Shown: positions 10,544 through 22,120 of the stretch, piece by piece
Layout: every line of letters begins with the position of its first letter
Numbering within the stretch: position 1 is the first letter of the stretch
From: Diogma glabrata
Lineage: Eukaryota; Arthropoda; Insecta; Diptera; Cylindrotomidae
Assembly (NCBI GenBank): GCA_963693315.1
Contig: OY856187.1
Coordinates: 427,049,748 to 427,113,747 of the forward strand
Direction of reading: 5' to 3'
Length of the DNA: 64,000 bases
Notes under the pieces: model-generated
Databases searched by the model: none
The model's input: the letters and a program-made list of their open reading frames with translations, nothing else
What the model was told of the DNA's origin: nothing
Program-made: the position numbers and the translations under genes

Positions 10544-11668
10544 TTAGCGAAAGGATTTGCAATTCACTCCCGGGTGGTTATTTTGTAGCGTTATCTCACT
10601 AGGTGAGATAAAAAGTGAGATAAAATATTTGTCTTTAATCGATTATATTAGATAAAAGAAATCATTTAAACATAATTTTTTTATCTCACTATTTATCTCA
10701 CCTAGTGAGATAACGCTACAAAATAACCACCCCGTTTTCATAATTATCTTCTTTGCTGGTACCTTCTATTCCCAACCCTTAAAAATTACGGCCTAAGCCC
10801 GTGTTTTTTGTTATGCATAGCTTGCATCAAGTTTTAATTACCAAATTCCAACAACAACTAAACTTCATATAAAAGAGTTCTAGATGCTTTGATTTAAAAA
10901 ATAATTTTTTTTAATTTTAACTGCTTCAAAATTTTAGTTTAATGATTAAACTAATTTTAATTAATAAATATTTAGCTTTTCAAAATAACATATATTTGCA
11001 TCTTCATACGAATTTGAAAAACTCACTCACTATAGTACCATATAATAATCACAACAGTATCATTATAAACTTTAAGCTAGAAACACAACACGGGCGAAAT
11101 CGTCCGACGACGACGTTAGTAACATTAGAATACACAGGATGCATACATGTCAAACACAACTACAGCGATAAACGAAAAAGTTTTTTTCGTCGGAGAAAAT
11201 TTAGATTCTATTTCTAACTTATCGTCGGCGATGATTATTGCCAGATATCAATTTTATTTTTATTTGGCTGCAAGGGTAATTTTTAATGTCATTGTGACAG
11301 TGCCGCCAACTGAAAAATATGACTTTCTGATGTTTTTCGCGTTTCTGAGGTTGTAATCGTTTTGTTTTGAGTTGTCAACTGAATTGTTTATGTTCAGTTT
11401 ATGTTCAAAGTTCGGTTTTATTCATTTATATATTTTTATAATTTGTATTTTGTATTTTATTTTTAAAATTAGTTATTAGTAGAAAAATTATTATTATTTA
11501 TTTATTAGTAAAAATTAATTATTTTTAAAATTGAAATTTGTAAAATTCGTTTTAACAAAGCACAAAGTATTTTAGTTTATGCAATTTTTTTTTTGTCAGC
11601 TTTTCACGCTGACGCCTTTGTTGTGGTTACAACTGCGAAATTGTAGACGTTTTTTTTATCGTCCGACG
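10544..11668. repeat. Tandem duplication, unit 2 with inserted MITE
   Basis: Second copy of the ~955-bp unit, with very few substitutions, so the duplication is recent. The unit is lengthened by the 159-bp MITE at 10573-10731. The flank at 11650-11692 reads as the inverse of 11078-11110 (TAGAAACACAACACGG), suggesting the unit contains a TIR element of about 0.6 kb. Confidence 0.8.
10573..10731. mobile_element. MITE with TIR GGTGGTTATTTTGTAGCG
   Basis: Inverted ends GGTGGTTATTTTGTAGCG...CGCTACAAAATAACCACC continue inward through TTATCTCACTAGGTGAGATAA. It is flanked by CCG on both sides (10570-10572 and 10732-10734). The duplicated unit at 9588-10543 has the undisturbed site CACTGCCGTTTTC, so both insertion and a 3-bp target duplication are directly visible. 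Superfamily not assigned. Confidence 0.9.
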
Positions 11669-12519
11669 TTATCGTCCGTGTTGTGTTTCTACCTATAGAA
11701 TATGAATTTTGCGAAAATATAAACTAAAGTTTTACTTCAAGATTTTATTAAGATTTTTATCTACACGATAGCAATAGATCTAACCATTATGTAGTTTAGA
11801 ATTATAAGCCGCTAGAACTGAAAGCATTCAATTGAATTGAAATAAAAATTGCTTTGGAAAGCTAAAAATTCGTAATTCAAAGACTTATCTCAATTCCGCT
11901 TGGGAATCAAACCGGTGTCCTTTTGATCACATTCAATGGCTAGCCACTTAGTACCCTCGATCAGTGACGTATTATCTCGTCTCTGATCGCTAAGATAAGG
12001 CTTTTTTACGGATCCTTCACTTTTCGCAAAGACAGTTGCATTCAATTAAATTTTCAGTCATACTACCGTTTTGGTTTTTTCACAATAAATTAAATTGCAT
12101 AAAACATATTTTGCACGAGTTGTAAATAAAGTTCAATTCCTCATTCGCGGGAGTGGATTGCATCTTCTACTCCCTAGGGAATAAAAAATAACAAACCATT
12201 ACAACAATGAAAGTTATCGTGGAAACAGAAATTTTTTACTATGATGAACATTAAAAATTATTTCTTTGGGACTTTTTGTATTAAATTTCTAGACATTACA
12301 ATGTATGAATTCATAGGATGAGAGAATATTTCGTCTACATTTTAAACCAACATTCTAATCAACATCCTAAGTCACAAGTGTAGAGTCATTATTGATTGTT
12401 TTTGCCTCAGGAGTCATTGGTCTGATTAGACTATGATACGGGACTTGGCGAACCCGAGGTACCTGGGCTATAGTCTAGCCTCCTCTTGCAAACCGTAAAC
12501 CTGTTGTCATGTCTAGCTA
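11669..12519. other. A+T-rich spacer with a possible SINE
   Basis: Apart from the tRNA-like segment at 11893-11975 I see no feature. The sequence from about 12400 leads into the 5' end of the LINE relic. Confidence 0.4.
11893..11975 (-). ncRNA. Possible tRNA-derived SINE head
   Basis: The minus strand contains CTAAGTGGC, loosely like a pol III A box, and about 38 bp later GGTTTGATTCC, one base from the B box consensus GGTTCGANTCC. The spacing fits a tRNA-derived promoter. No clear cloverleaf, tail or second copy was found in the window, so this is tentative. Confidence 0.3.
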
Positions 12520-13664
12520 ACGGGAACGGGGACCTTGGCTAACAAATTTAAAATAGACATCCAGAATATTTGTGGATTGAATGGCAACCGTGACAACGTG
12601 CAACATCATCTCGAACATGACAAATCGCATATTTTTCTTCTTACAGAAACACAAGTTTCTGAAAACTATCCCTATGACGTAACGCAAAATCCCAAATAAT
12701 TGGCTTTTAAACTTCATCAAGGTCTATGTGCATATATTCATGAGAGTGTTGCATATAAACGCTTTCCAAATTATGAACTGCGTGGTGATGGCTACAACAC
12801 AGTAGTATTAAAGGTTTGTCTACCTGAAATTTCTTTTTCACAGTAGCTCTATACCAGTCTCCAAACAAACATAATCCCAATTCTTTTAATCGAAAATCGA
12901 ATCGATTTTTTTAATCGTGGACGAAATTAGAGCACAATTTCAAAATTGTGAAGTTTTCATTACCGGTGACTTCAACGTCCACAACAAATCGTGATTAGAA
13001 TTTTCCAAAACGTTCGACGACGACAACAATGGAAGACAGGCACAAATATTTGCTGCATCGCATGACCTGACGCAGATTGTAAAAAGCCCAACTTTCACTC
13101 CTCGTAATGGCGGTGATAATAGTTTTCTCCTAGACCTCTATCTCACATCTATGCCAGATATTACGAGTGTCGATGTCGATAAGGGTAGTATTGGAAATTC
13201 TGACCATTATCTAATCACATCAGTTATCAAAACTGACTTGCTACAAACTAGAGCTCCCAAGCCCCGTAAAATATTTCACTTTTCAAAAATGCACACCCAT
13301 GGCGTCCGAAGTTTTTTTCAAGGTTTCCCTTTTGATCGTCATTGTTTTTATACTGACGATGTAAATGTTTCTGCTCAAAACTTTGCTGAAACCATTCTAT
13401 TTGGTATTAACAAATTCGTCCCCTTTTCAATAATCCAACCTCAACAAAAATATTTGTCTTCGAAAGCACTCAAATTGGCTGTTAGAAACAAACGTAGATT
13501 ATTTAATATTTGGATTCATAAAAAGAACTCTGATAATCGATCCCAATATTTGAAGGCCAACAAAATATCAAACCAGATAATTGAAAACGAAAAAGCAGAG
13601 CTTGACAGAGCGAAAGTGGCAAAACTTTCGAGTATGTCAATTTCTGACAAATTAATTCTTTAAA
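12520..13664 (+). pseudogene. LINE endonuclease and linker, broken
   Basis: Plus-strand APE-type endonuclease in several frames. KIDIQNICGLNGNRDNVQHH (about 12550) and HIFLLTETQVSENY (about 12630) are the N-terminal blocks; the E in TETQ is the usual metal-binding position. EVFITGDFNVH appears near 12950 and GNSDHYLI near 13195, carrying the D and H of the last motif. The frame 13151-13663 (170 residues) then gives the linker before RT. This is the 5' half of the LINE whose RT follows at 13740. Several stops show it is inactive. Confidence 0.8.
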
Positions 13665-13739
13665 TTGTGGTACTAAATCTTCTATCCCCCCTATCATTGA
13701 TGTGACTCAATTGTTACTGACCCTGCCAGGAAAGCTACA

Positions 13740-14770
13740 TTGTTCGCGGAACGCTTTGCTTCAAATTCGACAGTTTTAGATACTCCTAATAAAATACCCC
13801 AAATTCATTTTTCAGGAGTTAATATGAAACAATTACATTTCAAACCCAAAATGGTCGAAAAACTTTTAAGGGGGTTAAACAACAACAAAGCCTCTGGTCT
13901 GGACAACATTCCTCCTGTTATTCTAAAAACATTTTCAAAAGAACTTGCACCAACTTGCACCAATAGCCTTGCTCCCAGTCCTGTCTAAAATATACAAGCA
14001 CTATAATTAATTCATACATATGTATCCAAATTTTTGGAAGACAACCATTTGATATCTGACAGCCAATACGGTTTTAGAAACAAAAGATCAACTACCGATC
14101 TATTGAACCATGTAGCTCATCTTTCGAATAGCGTACTTGAGAAAGGTGGTGAAACGTATGTGATCGCATTAGTCATCTCAAAAGCCTTTGATCGAATCTG
14201 GCATGCCAACTTGATCAACAAGCAGTCGTGAATTTAATTCAACATTTTCTGTCTAACCGATACATCTCGGTATCTATAGATGGCTTTTCTTCTGAGTCTA
14301 AATTAATAACCGCTGGTGTACCCCAAGGTTCAGTTTTATCTCCCACTTTATTTTTAATTTATATCAACGAACAGTTGCAAATCACCAGTAACTCAATAAA
14401 TAGTTTTGCAGATGATAGTACACTGCACAAGTCATTCGTCCCCCTATCTTCAAAGGGTAAAATGAATGAACGAATAAATCCCACCGGGAGAGACGCTGCC
14501 ATAAATGTAAACGAGGACCTAAATAAGTCGCCGTTTGGGGTGATAAAAATTTGGTCAATTTTAATCCCACCAAAACACAGCTATTGATTGTTTCCAGATC
14601 AAAGACCAAGTTTCCCAATGATATTTCAATTTATATGTGTAACGACCAAATAGACAAATGTAAAAGCATTCGTTTATTGGGAGTCATAATTTCCAATGAC
14701 TTACTCTGGAACGATCATATAATGGCCATGGCAAAGAGCGCGTAAAGAAAACTCGGTCTCCTCAATAGAT
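13740..14770 (+). pseudogene. LINE reverse transcriptase, broken
   Basis: Same element as the endonuclease upstream. Frames 13740-13988, 14034-14231, 14228-14587 and 14551-14745 together give the RT blocks in order: LNNNKASGLDNIPPVIL, ISDSQYGFRNKRSTTDLLN, VISKAFDRIWHANLI (motif A, with its D), AGVPQGSVLSPTLFLIYIN, SFADDSTLH (motif C) and IRLLGVIISNDLLWNDHI. The type is Jockey/CR1-like. A short deletion and shifts separate the pieces. The element is cut at about 14770 by the left hairpin of the next element, right after the block KLGLLNRC. Tails of a related LINE lie at 21384-21925 and 62795-63378. Confidence 0.85.
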
Positions 14771-14772
14771 GT

Positions 14773-14909
14773 AATAGTTATTTACATATCGAGGGCTGAA
14801 AGTACAAGATTACGCCTGCGGTTCATATTGAAGCCCGACGCGAAGTGAGGGCTTTTATTAAACCAAGGGCGTAATCTTACTTTCAGTCTTAGTGTATGTA
14901 CAACGTTTT
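14773..14909. repeat. Terminal hairpin H3
   Basis: Arms GCTGAAAGTACAAGATTACGCC and its near complement GGGCGTAATCTTACTTTCAG pair around a G+C-rich tip GCCCGACGCGAAGTGAGGGC. Outer ends TTATTTACATA and TGTATGTACAA also pair. Confidence 0.7.
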
Positions 14910-15403
14910 ACGCAAAACTGCACAACTTTATTGTAGTATAAATCAATTTTTGAATTTTTTAAACTCACTAGACATTTTGAAAATTATGCTAAACATGCCA
15001 TGATTTTCTCTATAAACTTCATACAATAATTTATTTTTTATTCGCCTACATATTAAAGTGTTACTTTATTACTGTGATTTGCGGCTTTAAAGTATCACTT
15101 TTCAACTATTTATTTTATTGTCATAGCTACGTCCAAAAAAGTAAAAAGCATTTGTATTTGTTTAAATTCTATGAAAAATAAAAATTTTTATCAAAGCAAC
15201 CCTTAAATTCAAAATTTCATTATCCAATTAAAATAGTTGTTATCATTTGTTGTCATAGCTACACAATAATTTGGAAAAAATAATATATATTTTGTCAAAG
15301 GTTACTTGTTCCACATATTTTTATTTTAAAATATATGAAAATTTATAATTTTAATTTAGAATAAACCAATTTTCTTAAAATATTTTGCTTGCGGCGAATA
15401 AAA

Positions 15404-15537
15404 AATAGTATATGATGCACGAACGTAAGCTATTTTGGACTTAATGTGGGTGCAAATCTCGGCTAGCACCTCGATTTGCAAACTCCACATCCGTCCAAAA
15501 TCTTTAGCTTTACGTCCTAGCATCATAATGTACTATT
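15404..15537. repeat. Terminal hairpin H4
   Basis: A complete 134-bp hairpin, AATAGTATATGATGC...GCATCATAATGTACTATT, with inner arms around the tip CTCGGCTAGCACCTCG. Full-length version of H1 in opposite orientation. Confidence 0.75.
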
Positions 15538-16377
15538 TTTCTATAGCAACTGTTAATACGTGCTTTTATCAACTAAAATTAGAGGGAAAAGTTGCACTTT
15601 ACCATCAAGGGTAGATAAAGTAGTACTTTAACAGCAAGGGTAGATAAAGTATTTTATTTTGATATAAGTATTTGCTGAACAAAAAAAATTGATTTGTTTG
15701 TTTATTTAAAAAATTCAAAATCTATCAAAGCCACCTATACTCATTTTTTCGTGAAACTGTTTTTTCCTGACACTTTTAAATTACATTTATCATTGATTTT
15801 TTGGTATTCTTTAACAAATGCTATAGAAAAAAATGTTGCATTCCACACGACGATAAAATTTCTTTATCTTCTCGATGCTTATTAGCGTCTCGGCTGACGC
15901 CTCGACGTTAAAATCGCTCTCGAAGATAAAGTGCAATTTTATCGTCTTGTACAATAAATAACTATTTTTCTAAAGCAACTGTTAAAACGTGCTATTATCA
16001 ACTAAAATTAGAGGGAAAAGTTGCACTTTACTATCAAGGGTAGATAAAGTAGTACTTTAAAAGCAAGGGTAGATAAATTATTTTAATATAAGTATTTTGC
16101 TTGATTTGCTTGTTTATAAAATTTATAAAATTCAAAAAGTTATCAAAGCCACCTATACTCATTTTTTCGTGAAACTGTTTTTTCCTGACACTTTTAAATT
16201 AAAATTATCATTGATTTTTCTTCATTTTTTGGTCTTATTTAACAGTTGCTATAGAAAAAAATGTTGTATTCCACACGATGATAAAATTTCATTATCTTCT
16301 CGATGCTTATTAGCATCTTAAAATCGCTCTCAAAGATAAAGTACAATTTTATCATCTTGTACAATAAATAACTATAT
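15532..16377. repeat. Two tandem ~420-bp repeats, each with a hairpin
   Basis: Units 15532-15960 and 15961-16377 both run from ACTATTTTTCTA(T/A)AGCAAC through GTTGCACTTTA(C) and AAGGGTAGATAAAGTAGTAC to a hairpin (H5, 15819-15977; H6, 16246-16377). The hairpin arms are ACGATAAAATT and AATTTTATCGT with a second pair TTTATCTTCTCGA / TCGAAGATAAA. H5 keeps the tip GCGTCTCGGCTGACGC, which H6 has lost. Confidence 0.75.
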
Positions 16378-16892
16378 TTGTTCTAATTTTATGAATATTT
16401 TACGGGTGATTATTTTACGGGCGGTAAAGTAGAAAAATGTATTAATATTTCATAGCAACGGGATTTTATTTTACGGATGTAAAGTTCAACTTACAGCCAC
16501 GATAACTAGGATGTAAAATGTGTTTTACGATTCGTTTGTGCGTAAAAAATATTTATTTATTTACTTATTTATTTCATTCCTATTTCCATTCTTAAAATTG
16601 TTTTTACAATACATGAAATAGTAATTTAATAATTGCCTCCTTTTTGCACCTTCAAGTCAATGAGAATTTCTTCATTTAATAATTTCTAACCTTTTTATAG
16701 ATTAAATTTGCTTATAAAAAAAATATATATACAAACAATATACATAAATGACAAATAAAATAATGTTAATTATGTTGTACATAGCATTAATATATATCAC
16801 AATTTATATTACAACCTACGAAAATTTCAATTTATCTTTAACCTACGAAATCAATATTTTATGTAAATTTAATACCAAGTAATTATACAATA
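16378..16892. other. A+T-rich spacer
   Basis: At 16400-16540 there are short ATTTTACGGG repeats like those near the double-hairpin elements, and then unstructured A+T-rich sequence. No gene. Confidence 0.4.
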
Positions 16893-17415
16893 GATGAAAA
16901 TCGTGATCTAATCGAACATCAAAATCCATGACGAACTCCGATTGAGCTAAAATTTGGTATATAAGTAGTAAACATAAAATAAAAAATACAACTTCTCTTC
17001 AAAAAGTTCTAAAACTCATATGTCGAGAATAGGGTGGGTCGAAAAGTTTTAGAAAAATGAGATCCGAGATATATTTAAAAGACGATTGCAAGAGCACGGT
17101 CCAACCGATTTTAGTAAAATTTTTTTTGTTTAAAAGGTAATTAAAAATACTTTATGAAAAAATGACACTGTAAGAAAATTTTGCTACACTGCAAAAAATA
17201 TATTGAGATAAGTTTTTCAAAGCTGGCGCTAGGGTCGAAGGCCAAGCAATATTTAAATTTTTTTTCGCCAAAAGAGAGGTATATCCTTACACTAAAACAT
17301 ATCAATTTTTTCAGTTATAATTATTTTTTTTCCTGAGATATTTAATTTTAAATATTTGCACTACCTGTCAAAATTGAAAAAATTGACGGTTTTTGGCCAA
17401 TAACTGGAGAGGGGT

Positions 17416-17716
17416 ACTTCGGATGACTTTGTATGGGAGATAAGTAGAACTCATGAGGGCGCAACTCCGGTCTGAACACACCGGGGTTGTGGGGTCTGCC
17501 TGTTTCGAGAAAAAAAGTGCCAAAGGTTATTTATCAAATAACTCCATAACCATGGCACTTAGGGCTAATTTTTAATTTAAAAATGTGCGTTACCTGTCAA
17601 AATTATAATGTTTGCAAAATTTTACATCATATTTTATAAATAAAAGAAGATTGTTCTGAATAAATACAGTATATATATACTGTTTATTGCCTTATAATAG
17701 TATAAAAAGTTACATG
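17416..17716. other. Non-coding interior of element T1
   Basis: Sequence between the left TIR and the transposase stop. ATTTTTAATTTAAAAATGTGCGTTACC near 17570 partly repeats the inner TIR. No frame. Confidence 0.4.
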
Positions 17717-19618
17717 TTATTTTTCTCTACTAACTTTACGTAATTCGGAGACATCAGAATTGGAGTATTTTTTAACATAGAGTGTGGTTGAACTAACTGG
17801 TATAAACGCATGGAATGATTGTGTATCAACTATTGTGACTGCTTGGGAGTATCTCTTATTTAGTTTTTTTATCATTTCGACATATTCTTCTTCTGTAGAA
17901 TATTCGAAACTCATTGAAGTTGAAAACGAATTCGATGCCCAGTTGTACAAGTCAGCTGATGTTTGAATGGTATCCTTATTGGCTAGGCTGAATCGATGAG
18001 CTGCCCTCTTCAATGTGCCCCCTATTCCGTCACAAGCACTTTTTCCGTGACTTGTTGCGTGAAAGTGCCACTCTGCATCTATTTGAAAATCAGCTTTAAA
18101 ATTACATAAATTTATAAAATTGTACTTATTTTTATATTGGGCTCCAGCTCCATCTGATACGAAAAATATTTTTTTAATCAACATTCTCTGGCCTTCTTTC
18201 AGAAATTTAATCATTTTATTGATGAAAAGATGCACCGCTATACTATCATGATTACTGCAATTAGAAATTATAGCAAAGCTTTTGTGTTGTAAAATATCAT
18301 CAGATTTATAGTGGATAACAAATGGATGAATTATAGATTATTATTCCAGTGATATCCTTGAACAGCATCTTGAACGAAGAATGAATAACTCTCGGCGAAA
18401 TCTAACTGCACTAAGAATTCGCCTAACTGTAGCGATTGCTTGTTTTCCTTTAAAAATTGAGACTGTTGAAAAGATATAAAATTATGTGATATCAATATTT
18501 TCAAATGGCTTATAAATTGTTCCGTGAATGTTTCAGGGTCTACAATCAAAGTATCCAAATTACATCTATCAGTAGTACTCCATTTTTTATATTCTGATGT
18601 AGAGTACATACACATACATTTTGATGATTTCCAATTCCTAACAGGATACATTGTTTTGGATGTAATTCTGAAAATTTTTTCAAACCCAATTTTTTGGCCT
18701 GGGAATCTTTTTCTAAACTGTAAATATGATTCTCTAAGTGTGGATAACAAGAGTCTCTTCTGAATTTGTTGTCGGTCATTTTTTTTCCCAATTGTAATAT
18801 AATTTTGAGATCCAGGCATTATTCGACTAATATCATCATCTAAATAGAATGATATTATTATTATTTTCTTTTATCTCGTCTGATAGCGAATGCCTTCTGA
18901 AGTTTGGTTCAGTAATTGAAGAGAATGTACACAAATTATGTTGAAATTTCTTATTTTCAATGAGTGCATAAGTGGTTATGTCTGATCCGAAAATGTTCCG
19001 AATTTCTTCATGGCTCATTTCAAGCGGCAATATTGACAATATTTTTTTTATCCAAATCATCGCTTCTATTGTATTGAAATTTAAGATTTTCGATAATTTC
19101 ATCATAGTATTTGGCTTTTCTTTTAGTATATTTGGGATAGAATTTGCAATTTCCTCTGATTTTCTTTTGTTGTAAGTATTGCTTTTGCAATGCTTCTTTC
19201 TAACAGGCGATACATCTTCTAACAAAGGAATTATTTTTGTATTAATGTTGTAAATAAGTTCATCTCGTTGAACATTGGCTAAACAATGCGTTACTATATC
19301 TCTCGAACTACTTGGCCCAGGCTGAGGCTCGTAAGATTCTGTATCTGTTGTCAATTTGTCTTCATTCACTGGGACATTTGTATTTTCATCCACTGGAACA
19401 TTTATATTTTCCTGAATGGCTTGTTCTTCAATATTAGTTCTTGATAGCCTTATATTGCAACTGGTACATATTTTTTTGTAGGCTGTATATTTCTCAGTGT
19501 GATGAAGTTCATTCAACTTATCTTGATTACCTTTAGTCAAACTAACTAATTTCTTTGAACACTTCTTGTTCTGAAAAGGTTTGCAACACCGATGACGATG
19601 AATATTAGTCAAATCCAT
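17717..19618 (-). pseudogene. Transposase of element T1, two frameshifts
   Basis: Three minus-strand frames (18836-19618, 18331-18819, 17717-18235) read as one protein of about 630 residues with frameshifts near 18845 and 18335. The N-terminus starts MDLTNIHRHRCCKPF and shows paired cysteines and histidines up to KICTSCNIRLSR, a probable zinc-binding DNA-binding region. The core has QLDFAESYSFFVQDAVQGYH, then FVSDGAGAQYKNKYNFIN, then WHFHATSHGKSACDGIGGTL. The aspartates in DFAES and SDGAG are plausible catalytic residues. I recognise this arrangement from uncharacterised transposon proteins of insects and cnidarians, but cannot name the superfamily with confidence. It would move the flanking TIR element when intact. 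Confidence 0.75.
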
Positions 19619-19837
19619 TATTAAATCACTCTTTAAAATTAAAATAAAAAAATAGTAAATAAATTTATTGTTTGTTGTATTTTTTTAATAAAAAAACATT
19701 TTTAAATAAAAGTTTAAAAATAAAAAATTTAAAAATAAAAAAAAGTTTAAAAAAAAAAAATTTTAAAATAAAAGTTTCAAACAGAGATCACGTGACTTTC
19801 ATATAAATTTCCTAATATAATTTCCTCATATAATTTC
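19619..19837. other. A/T low-complexity run 5' of the transposase
   Basis: Dominated by runs of A and AAAAATTT. It lies just upstream of the transposase start inside T1; any promoter is not visible. Confidence 0.4.
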
Positions 19838-20365
19838 TCCAGTTATTGGCCAAAAACCGTCAATTTTTTCAATTTTGACAGGTAGTGCAAATATTTAAAA
19901 TTAAATATCTCAGGAAAAAAAAATAATTATATCTGAAAAAATTGATATGTTTTAGTGTAAGGATATACCGCTCTTTTGGCAAAAAAAAATTTAAATATTG
20001 CTTGGCCGTCGATCCTAGCGCCATCTTTAAAAAACTTATCTCAATATATTTTTTGCAGTGTAGCAAAATTTTTTTACTGTGTAATTTTTTCAGAAAGTAT
20101 TTTTAATTACCTTTTAAACAAAAAAAAATTTTACTAAAATCGGTTGGACCGTGCTCTTGCAATCGTCTTTTAAATATATCTCGGATTTCATTTTTCTAAA
20201 ACTTTTCGACCCACCCTATTCTCGACATATGAGTTTTAGAACTTTTTGAAGAGAAGTTGTATTTTTTATTTTATGTTTACTACTTATATACCAAATTTTA
20301 GCTCAATCGGAGTTGGTCGAGTCCAAAATTGCACTTTTTGGTTCGATTAGATCACGATTTTCATC

Positions 20366-20619
20366 AATATAAGATAAATAATATAAATTAACACGTAACT
20401 GAAATTTTCAACTTAAAATTAACTACCAAATTTAAATTAAAGTAAAAGAAGAGACAAAACTATAACTACATTATCTAAATTTTAGATTCTAAAACTTAAA
20501 GCAAAACAATGAATGAAAATTGGGAAATAAAACATTAGGTGTTTTTAGAAGTGCCAAATAGCACTTGTGATTAAAACACCGACAAAAGTTTTTACGGTAA
20601 GCAAATTCCAAACGATTAA
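20366..20619. other. A+T-rich spacer
   Basis: Nothing recognised. Confidence 0.3.
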
Positions 20620-21130
20620 CGTCCAATAAAACGTCCAATAAAATCGTCGACAGTATTCTTTTCTAGTAAACGGAACGATGCAACTATTTGAGTTACGCAA
20701 GCGATACTCTGATCCCCGCTTCACAACCGTATGGCCACTTCTGGAGTAAAAGCTTTTTTACTTAACTTTAAAAATAATAATATAACGCAGCGGAAGAATT
20801 AAAGCTGAACGAAACAGTGGTAAAGAAGATTCGAATCGTTTTTTGAAATGAATTACTCTGAAAGCACACTTTTGAGCAACGCTTAATGGTGCCAAATTGC
20901 TATAATAACTTCCACCCCATATTGCAATTCCATATTCCAGTCAAGATTGAAACAAGGAGAAGTACAAAGATCTTAATAAACTTCTAGGACATATTGATCG
21001 AAGGATATACAGTTTCCTAACTGTGGCAAGTAGTTTACCCCAAAAAATTGAGATATGGTCTTTAAACCTTAGTTAACGATCCACATGAATTTCATGATAC
21101 TTAAATGAAGGCACATTGTCCATTTTATAC
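20620..21130 (-). pseudogene. LINE C-terminal RT tail
   Basis: The minus strand at about 20935-20860 encodes YGIAIWGGSYYSNLAPLSVA followed by QKCAFRVIHFKKRF. This is the block after the RT domain of Jockey/I-type LINEs (Y-G-x-x-x-W-G, then Q-K-x-x-x-R). The frame is broken on both sides. It is divergent from the plus-strand LINE tail that follows at 21384. Confidence 0.6.
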
Positions 21131-21383
21131 AGTTGTTGTCACAGTTATGGCCCGTGCATAGTAATGAATGACTAACAAAAGGTGGAGCTAAAGATTCTAA
21201 TTCCCCAAACGTCGGTTTAATCTTAAAATTTATGAATTAACTTTTCTGACTTAAGACCATGTGATGAATTCATGAGTCCATTAGTCCTTGAGACCATGTG
21301 AGTCCTAAGAAGGACTTAATCAGATTGAGCCAATTCTTTTATTTCTTCTTTTCTATTTTAATTCTTCTATTTCCTCTATTTTA

Positions 21384-21925
21384 CTCCGTATCAATTACTC
21401 TACATTTATAAGTCCTTTATTCGTCCCTGCATGCAGTATTGTTGTCAAGTTTGGGGCGCTTATCTGTTACCATCCTGGCTCTTTTGGACTCTGTTCAAAA
21501 GCGTGCTATACGAATTGTTGGTGAAATTTAACATTAAATCTTGATTCCTTATACAACATCGTCGCACTGTTGCTGATCTCGTTGCTTTTTATAAATATCG
21601 TCATCAGCATTGCTCGGATAAAATCAGATCCATCTTACCTCAGACATATTCTTTTCCCCGTCTTACTCGTCAATTGGTTTGTGCAAACAGTCAAACTTTC
21701 GAGATTACTCATAGCACATAGTAACAAAATGCAAAGGGATTTCTTTGTGCGTACATCGTACAAATGGAATGCTTTGCCCAAATCAATAGTCTCGAGTGCC
21801 TTCAATCCACAAAAATTTATAAAAAGCATCCACCAACACCTCAAGATGCATGTTGTTGTGGGACCCAGGTATTAAAAGGTATCTATGTGTTGTTGTGACA
21901 CATTTTGTAATTCCTACTACACAAC
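21384..21925 (+). pseudogene. LINE 3' end (C-terminus and tail)
   Basis: Plus-strand frames give the C-terminal block of a Jockey/CR1-like LINE: a shifted ALLDSVQKRAIRIV region near 21480-21520, then QRDFFVRTSYKWNALPKSIV and FNPQKFIKSIHQHL up to the stop near 21875. It is followed by the 3' tail with GTGTTGTTGTGACACATTTTG. The minus-strand copy at 62795-63378 is the same family and starts at nearly the same place. Three more copies of only the 3' tail lie at 24074, 29932 and 30335. Confidence 0.8.
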
Positions 21926-22069
21926 ACGTGTAGGATGTTAAAATGTTAATAAATTTTTTGGATAATATTTTATTAGTATAACTTTAATTTTTGTTTAGTT
22001 TTTATTTCTTGTTTTTGGTAAGTGTTTTGTTTTATATTTAGTGTTTCAAGATACTGTAATAGATTATAT

Positions 22070-22120
22070 TTTAGTTCTGAAGATGACGTATTATATATAC
22101 GTCGAAACGCGTTAACATTA
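22070..22120 (+). ncRNA. Hammerhead-like motif, copy 1
   Basis: CTGAAGA (22077-22083), one T, a 7-bp stem GACGTAT/ATACGTC, then GAA and the self-complementary ACGCGT (22107-22112) and T. GTT before and AAC after the core can pair as stem I. This matches the order of a type I hammerhead ribozyme with a palindromic stem III, except for the extra T at the base of stem II. Catalysis is not shown. It lies in an A+T-rich piece after the LINE tail. Confidence 0.45.

Larger units (their letters stand above)
14773..15550. mobile_element. Double-hairpin non-autonomous element, copy 2
   Basis: The left end is hairpin 14773-14909 (outer end AATAGTTATTTACATA), and the right end is hairpin 15404-15537 (outer end TAATGTACTATT followed by CTATAGCAAC). 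The interior (15100-15380) is the inverted counterpart of 8150-8450 and 9340-9540. It interrupts the LINE that ends at 14770. No coding frame. Confidence 0.6.
16893..20365. mobile_element. Long-TIR DNA transposon with transposase relic (element T1)
   Basis: Inverted repeats of about 520 bp, 16893-17415 and 19838-20365, enclose a minus-strand transposase relic. The outermost bases are GATGAAAATCGTGATCTAAT on the left and the complement on the right, ending 20365. AATA stands on both sides, a possible 4-bp target duplication, but weak evidence in such A+T-rich DNA. Total length 3473 bp. Two other elements with the same kind of transposase follow at 22478-23789 and 24221-26105. Confidence 0.85.

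Noticed and set aside
10033..11356. A 69-residue frame conserved in two places (MSNTTTAINEK...)
   Set aside because: The two copies are part of a recent near-identical tandem duplication, so conservation is expected without coding; no domain is visible.
7871..15550. One giant element between the inverted hairpins at 7885 and 15537
   Set aside because: Each hairpin is better explained as the end of its own ~0.8-kb element, since a second hairpin of opposite sense lies nearby in both cases.
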